In this document: one piece after another, positions 60,485 to 64,000 of the stretch | Layout of the letters: each line of letters opens with the position of its first letter | How positions within the stretch are numbered: position 1 is the stretch's first letter | Assembly: GCF_023065955.2 (NCBI RefSeq) | Contig: NW_026622808.1 | Location: forward strand, 32,810,475 to 32,874,474 | From: Ursus arctos | Lineage: Eukaryota > Chordata > Mammalia > Carnivora > Ursidae | Direction of reading: 5' to 3' | Length of the DNA stretch: 64,000 nucleotides | Program-made: the position numbers and the translations under genes | The notes under the pieces: model-generated | The model's input: only the letters and a program-made list of their open reading frames with translations | Databases searched by the model: none | What the model was told of the DNA's origin: nothing

Positions 60485-60727
60485 TCAGCTGCCCATGACG
60501 CCACCGATCCCAGTGCCAACCGCGTGGCTGCTTAGCATGACTGCGGCGTCCCAGTCTGGATCTCTCTTCCCAGACTGGCTCGTGGAGAGGCCCTGGGCTA
60601 CTGAATGCCCGGCAGGGAGGCCGTAGGGGGGGCCCCACGAAGGGTAACGGACACTTAGCAGTGACTTTGGGAAGGAGTCTTGCTTGGAGGTGTCTCCCAC
60701 CCCCTTTGGATCCTGCTACCCCACCTG
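60485..60727 (-). other. Coding-like minus-strand frame with downstream poly(A) signal
   Basis: A minus-strand frame open from a TAG upstream of about 60,720 to a TGA at 60,485 reads as plausible protein (for example SVRYPSWGPPYGLPAG, then SGKRDPDWDAAVMLSS). An AATAAA follows on the same strand at 60,283-60,278. There is no ATG at its head and no good acceptor. It may be a 3' fragment of a retrocopy, a terminal exon, or chance. I do not recognise the protein. Confidence 0.2.
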
Positions 60728-60901
60728 TTTCTCAGGGACCTTGCCCGAGCTGGGCTCTTGTCCCATCGACGCTTGTTCTTTGTTCCCTTGCTCTTTTCTT
60801 GGCATCTTTTTTTTTTCTTTTTTTTACATAACTCTCCTGACTTCTGATATGTTCAGGTACTTTTGAGTTTTAACTATACTAATGAGACTCTTCTGGATTT
60901 T

Positions 60902-61011
60902 TTTTTTTAAGTTTTTATTTATTTAAGTCACCTCTCTATCCGACATGGAGCTTGAACTCAGGACCCCGAGATCAGAGCTGCACACTCTTTTGACTGAGCC
61001 AGCCAGGCGCC
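60902..61011 (-). repeat. CAN-SINE, short variant
   Basis: T-run, 'acatggagcttgaactcagg', and head 'gagccagccaggcgcc'; flanks ctggattttt/atggaattttt. Confidence 0.8.
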
Positions 61012-61529
61012 GATGGAATTTTTAAAAAAGTATCCGAGTAAGACGTAAGCATATTATTGACGTGAATATTCAAATAATCCAGTCAGGGAGAGAACCTTCT
61101 ATTTTCCCCTGCCTTTCCTGGGATTAGTCCCTCTCTCTGCCCATTTCTAAGATCTTTCTGTAGGCACACCCGTGAGTCTGCTGGGTACTCACACACACAC
61201 TTTTTGTTCATGGTAGCTCAGCTTCATTTTCTATAATAACAAACATTTAATCACCTAACAAAACTTGCGGACCCTGAGTGCCCAAGGGCCATTACAGTCA
61301 AAATATTAGGTCACGATAATAAAGTAGCAACCACTCCAGAAATCCGTGCTCTGGGGAAGAGTGCACTACTGAAGAGGGGGACACAGTTAGGCTTGGCCCC
61401 CTTTTCCCAGCTGAGGGTTAATGAAGAATGGGGGCACAGAACTCTGCAGGGTCTTCACCACCAGAGGGAGCTGGCCAAGACAGGAGGGGATGGACATTCA
61501 GAGGTGGCAAGGGTCTTCGGCAGCCAGAC

Positions 61530-61722
61530 ACTGAGCTCCTCCTCCTTCTTCTTCCTCTTCCTCCTCCTTTTCTCCTTCTCCTTCTTCTTCTTCTTTTTCT
61601 TCTCCTCCTTCTTCTCTTCCTCCTCCTCTTCCTCTTTCTCTTCCTCCTTCTTCCCCTCCTCCTTCTCCTCCTCCTCCTTCTCCCCCTCCTCCTTCTCCCC
61701 TCCCCCTCCTCCTCCTTCTACA
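61530..61722. repeat. Polypyrimidine (TCC/TTC)n tract
   Basis: About 190 bases of almost pure C/T on the + strand, made of mixed CCT and CTT units. It directly abuts the truncated end of the CTAG/LAGE3-like pseudogene. It gives long spurious frames of Ser/Phe/Leu on + and Glu/Lys on the minus strand. Confidence 0.9.
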
Positions 61723-62163
61723 TTGAATTTCTTTTCAACTGGTCCTTGGAGTTCAGCGTTTGAGGTCAGGAACCGGACAGCAATCTCTGTCTTCACGGGT
61801 GGTAGGAAAGGCGTGGCGAGGGTGAACTGGAGCAGTGGCTTACCCGGACCACTAGCTGCTGGGCACTGTTTCTCTGCCAGGCCCTGGTGCACGGGCTGCC
61901 CGCTCAATCTGGGGAGGGCCACCCATTGTGGCATCTTCTTCTGTCGTGACTCTGGGGCCTCTGGGATCCCTTGGGCCACCAGGGGCACTGGGGTCCCCAG
62001 GGCCACCTGGCCTGTCGTATCTGTTGGTGGCAGCTGCTACGCCCCTTGGACTGGCTATGGCCCTTGAGCCTTCCTCAGTTGCTCTCATGGCTCCTCCACC
62101 ATCCGCCTTAGACCCCATCTTGAATCCGCCCAGCCTCTCCACTGGCCGCCGAAGGACCAACAC
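61715..62163 (-). pseudogene. CTAG/LAGE3 (Pcc1-domain) family retropseudogene
   Basis: On the minus strand, one frame starting at 62,118 reads MGSKADGGGAMRATEE, then a Gly/Pro-rich PGGPGDP repeat and a PGPGRE motif, and stops at 61,852. A second frame carries on with LLQFTLATPFLPPVKTE and, a little later, an EKKFNV motif. The order (Gly/Pro-rich head, then LL-F-LA-PF--P----EIA-R-L and a final KxFxVxG) is that of the CTAG/NY-ESO-1 and LAGE3 proteins, whose C-terminal half is the Pcc1 domain of the KEOPS complex. The frame changes between about 61,885 and 61,835. At 61,715 the homology stops at the start of a purine microsatellite, so the second half of the Pcc1 domain is missing. Absence of introns suggests a retrocopy; no poly(A) tail or target duplication is seen. 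Confidence 0.6.
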
Positions 62164-62964
62164 ATCCTTTTTTTAAAGAAATGGGATCACACTGAATACA
62201 TTGTTTTGCCACCAGCTTTTTTCACAGAACAATATAGGGAGACATTTCTCCCTACTCTCCCACTTCTCAAAGAATCAGCAGTTTGGGGCCAAGATAACTT
62301 TTTGTCACCTTGTCACTTCTTGAGTTGGAGCAATCCATAGTGCCTTTTGGAGGCCGTTGTGCATTCCTGTGTCCCAGGCACGTGTCCAGGGAAGCTACCA
62401 GACCCTTTGTTGTGGCTCAGCCTTTGAGAGCAACCTGAACTAGAGCAGCGCCCCGCAGGGGGAGGACAGTGGCTCTGCCCCTGAGCTCTGCCTCTGAACT
62501 TCAGAGAGTTTCCTCCGAAGGCTCTGCTCTGTCTTTCTGGCCAGGGCCATCTCCTGTATGTAGGCGTCCACGCGGAATTCCTTTTTCTTCCCCAGTATGT
62601 GGGATGAATTCACTTTTCTTTATTTATAACTTCTTCAGGTTGGGTTGCTTAGATTCCCAGTCATCTGAGCAGAAGACTGCTTGCATAGCATGGCCATTTG
62701 CAGCGTGAGGAATCATCTGTGGCTGGCATCTTACCTTGCCTCTTGGTCCCAGATGGTGCTCTGTATTAGTACACACTGCCTATGTGCCCCTTCAGAGATT
62801 CAACCCCCAGTCTGAAGGAGGGTGTCCTCTTCCTGGCCTCTTCCTTCCTGGCCTCTTCCTTACTAAGGATTTTGGTGTTTGGAATCTGAAGATTTTTTTT
62901 CTAGTGCATCCCAGCTCCACCTTGGATCAGACCTTCACCTACTCCAGGGCAGGATAGTGCTTGG

Positions 62965-63035
62965 AGTCATTCATTCATTCAATAAATATTTATTGAGCAC
63001 CTACTACATGCCAAGTACTGTTGTAGGCAGTCCTC
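62965..63035 (-). repeat. L2 3'-end relic
   Basis: 'cattcattcattcaataaat' and 'tgagcacctactacatgcca' are the classic reversed L2 end. Confidence 0.7.
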
Positions 63036-63077
63036 ACTGTTGGCTACGGATCATGTAGCGCTTCCAAATTTCTTCTT

Positions 63078-63347
63078 CTTCTTCTTCCTCTTCCCCTTCC
63101 CCTTATTCTCCTTCTCCCTCTCCCTTTCCCTCTCCTCCTTCTTCTTCTCCTCCTTCCCCTCCTCCTCTTCCTTCTTCTCCTTCCCCTCCTTCTCCTTCTC
63201 CTTCTTCTTCTCCTTTTTTTTTTTTTTTAAGTAGTCTCCATGCTCAGTGTAGAGCCCAGTGTGGGGCTCAGACTCACAACTGTGAGATCAGGACCTGAGC
63301 TGAGATCAAGAGTCGGATGTTTAACTGACTGAGCCACCCAGGTGCCC
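63078..63347 (-). repeat. CAN-SINE with a giant polypyrimidine tail
   Basis: Flanks tccaaat[t/g]tcttctt (63,063 and 63,348) enclose a short SINE (about 63,215-63,347) plus about 135 bases of C/T tract. On the element's own strand this is a GAA/GGA-expanded A-tail. Confidence 0.85.
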
Positions 63348-63689
63348 TCCAAATGTCTTCTTTTTTTGTAGATTTTCCTACTACTTGTGGAAGGCTTTTG
63401 CCTCTGAATTTGCCCTAGGAACATGATTATGAATTTCCGACTAATCACATCACAAGAATTTTTCCTTAGGTTTTTACTCAAGGTCTACCCTACTAGGAAC
63501 CTTTTAGTCTCCTAAGAAATACCAGCCAACTGGGAGGTGTGTTTCCTGGGGACTGGGCTCAGTGTGTTTCTGAGGAGGCCCTAGTTGTGTAGGGTTGACG
63601 GTGTGAGAGCAGGGCTTGGGGGTCCTAAATCCCCTGGTCAGTTCCTAGACTCACTGCCCATCCTTCTAGTGCCCTTCAGCTGCTTTGCT

Positions 63690-63790
63690 TCTTTCATTTT
63701 CAGTTTTCTCATTTGTCAAAGTGGAAATGCTAAGAGGACCTGCCCTGAGTGGTTGGTAGGAGGTTGATTATGTGAAGAGGGAGCTTGGCA
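63690..63790 (+). repeat. MIR-like fragment
   Basis: 'cagttttctcatttgtcaaa' then 'gaagagggagcttggcacac' fits a + strand MIR core. Confidence 0.5.
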
Positions 63791-64000
63791 CACGGAGCGA
63801 GCTGAGAACACAGTAGCTGCTGGGGGTGATGCTCTTACTGTTTTGACTCCCAGAAAGGAAAGGAATTGAAATCATTAACTATTTCATCAGCCAAGGTTCT
63901 ATATATGTATATACATTTGCACCACTTTTATTTTAAGTTTTGTGAATGCTCAGGGCGTTAGCACAGAAGTACAAGCTTACAGCTTAGAAATGAACATTGC

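Larger units (their letters stand above)
44275..64000 (+). other. BSN: BSN intron 1 (incomplete)
   Basis: From the GTAAGC donor to the window end no sequence resembling the second bassoon exon is found, so the intron is at least 19.7 kb. It contains few SINEs until 48.5 kb, old repeats, microsatellites, a CTAG/LAGE3-type pseudogene and two long polypyrimidine tracts. I recognise nothing in most of 44.3-46.8, 49.0-50.7, 51.5-53.1 and 56.6-59.4 kb. Confidence 0.75.

Noticed and set aside
61393..62067. A 224-codon + strand frame rich in Ser and Phe
   Set aside because: More than 60 of its codons come from the C/T microsatellite, and the rest is the reverse of the pseudogene.
44275..64000. BSN exon 2 inside the window
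   Set aside because: No frame resembles the bassoon segment that follows the Pro-Gly repeats or its zinc fingers, so the exon is taken to be beyond the window.
1..64000. CRISPR arrays, bacterial operons, phage or plasmid genes
   Set aside because: The regularly recurring words are dispersed SINEs with target duplications on both strands. Introns, poly(A) signals and CpG islands show a mammalian nuclear genome.

Overview
The window is genomic DNA from a carnivoran mammal, most likely an arctoid caniform. About forty tRNA-Lys-type carnivore SINEs (CAN-SINE/SINEC) lie in it on both strands. Several belong to a young subfamily with the 'cacagcggttaag' head, which I associate with bears and their relatives (a species-level inference, moderate confidence). 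Long AT-rich introns, decayed L1 pieces and CpG-island promoters fit a mammalian autosome. The two genes in the order DAG1 then BSN, both on the + strand, match the conserved block at human 3p21.31.

Layout. 1-14,806 is intron upstream of the first coding exon of DAG1, dense in SINEs and holding a nearly ORF2-length, heavily interrupted minus-strand L1 (about 5.9-10.8 kb). 14,807-15,188 is the DAG1 exon with the start codon (92 codons, phase 0). 15,189-29,102 is the next intron, with a second L1 ORF2 segment at 22.5-24.4 kb. 29,103-31,505 is the large terminal coding exon (800 codons), so the predicted dystroglycan precursor is 892 residues. The DAG1 3' UTR runs to a poly(A) signal at 33,904. 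33,930-43,740 is intergenic, with a CpG island near 36.8-37.4 kb and a coding-like minus-strand segment at 40.7 kb. A strong CpG island at about 43.74-44.35 kb carries the first coding exon of BSN (bassoon; 44,051-44,274). The rest of the window is BSN intron 1, with old repeats, a broken CTAG/LAGE3-family retrocopy on the minus strand at 61.7-62.2 kb and long polypyrimidine tracts. BSN exon 2 was not found and should lie beyond 64 kb.

Function. DAG1 makes the alpha/beta-dystroglycan adhesion receptor, which links laminin-type matrix ligands to dystrophin and utrophin. BSN makes a giant presynaptic active-zone scaffold. They are neighbours in the genome, not partners in one pathway.

Most interesting non-standard signals: the CTAG/LAGE3-like retropseudogene cut by a purine microsatellite; two RFX X-box palindromes near the end of the DAG1 3' UTR; an expanded-spacing REST-like element inside the first BSN coding exon; an alanine-repeat uORF in the BSN leader; a cluster of NRF1-like sites in the BSN promoter; an unassigned coding-like minus-strand terminal exon at 40.7 kb; and a 35-bp insertion with a perfect 14-bp target duplication at 47.7 kb.
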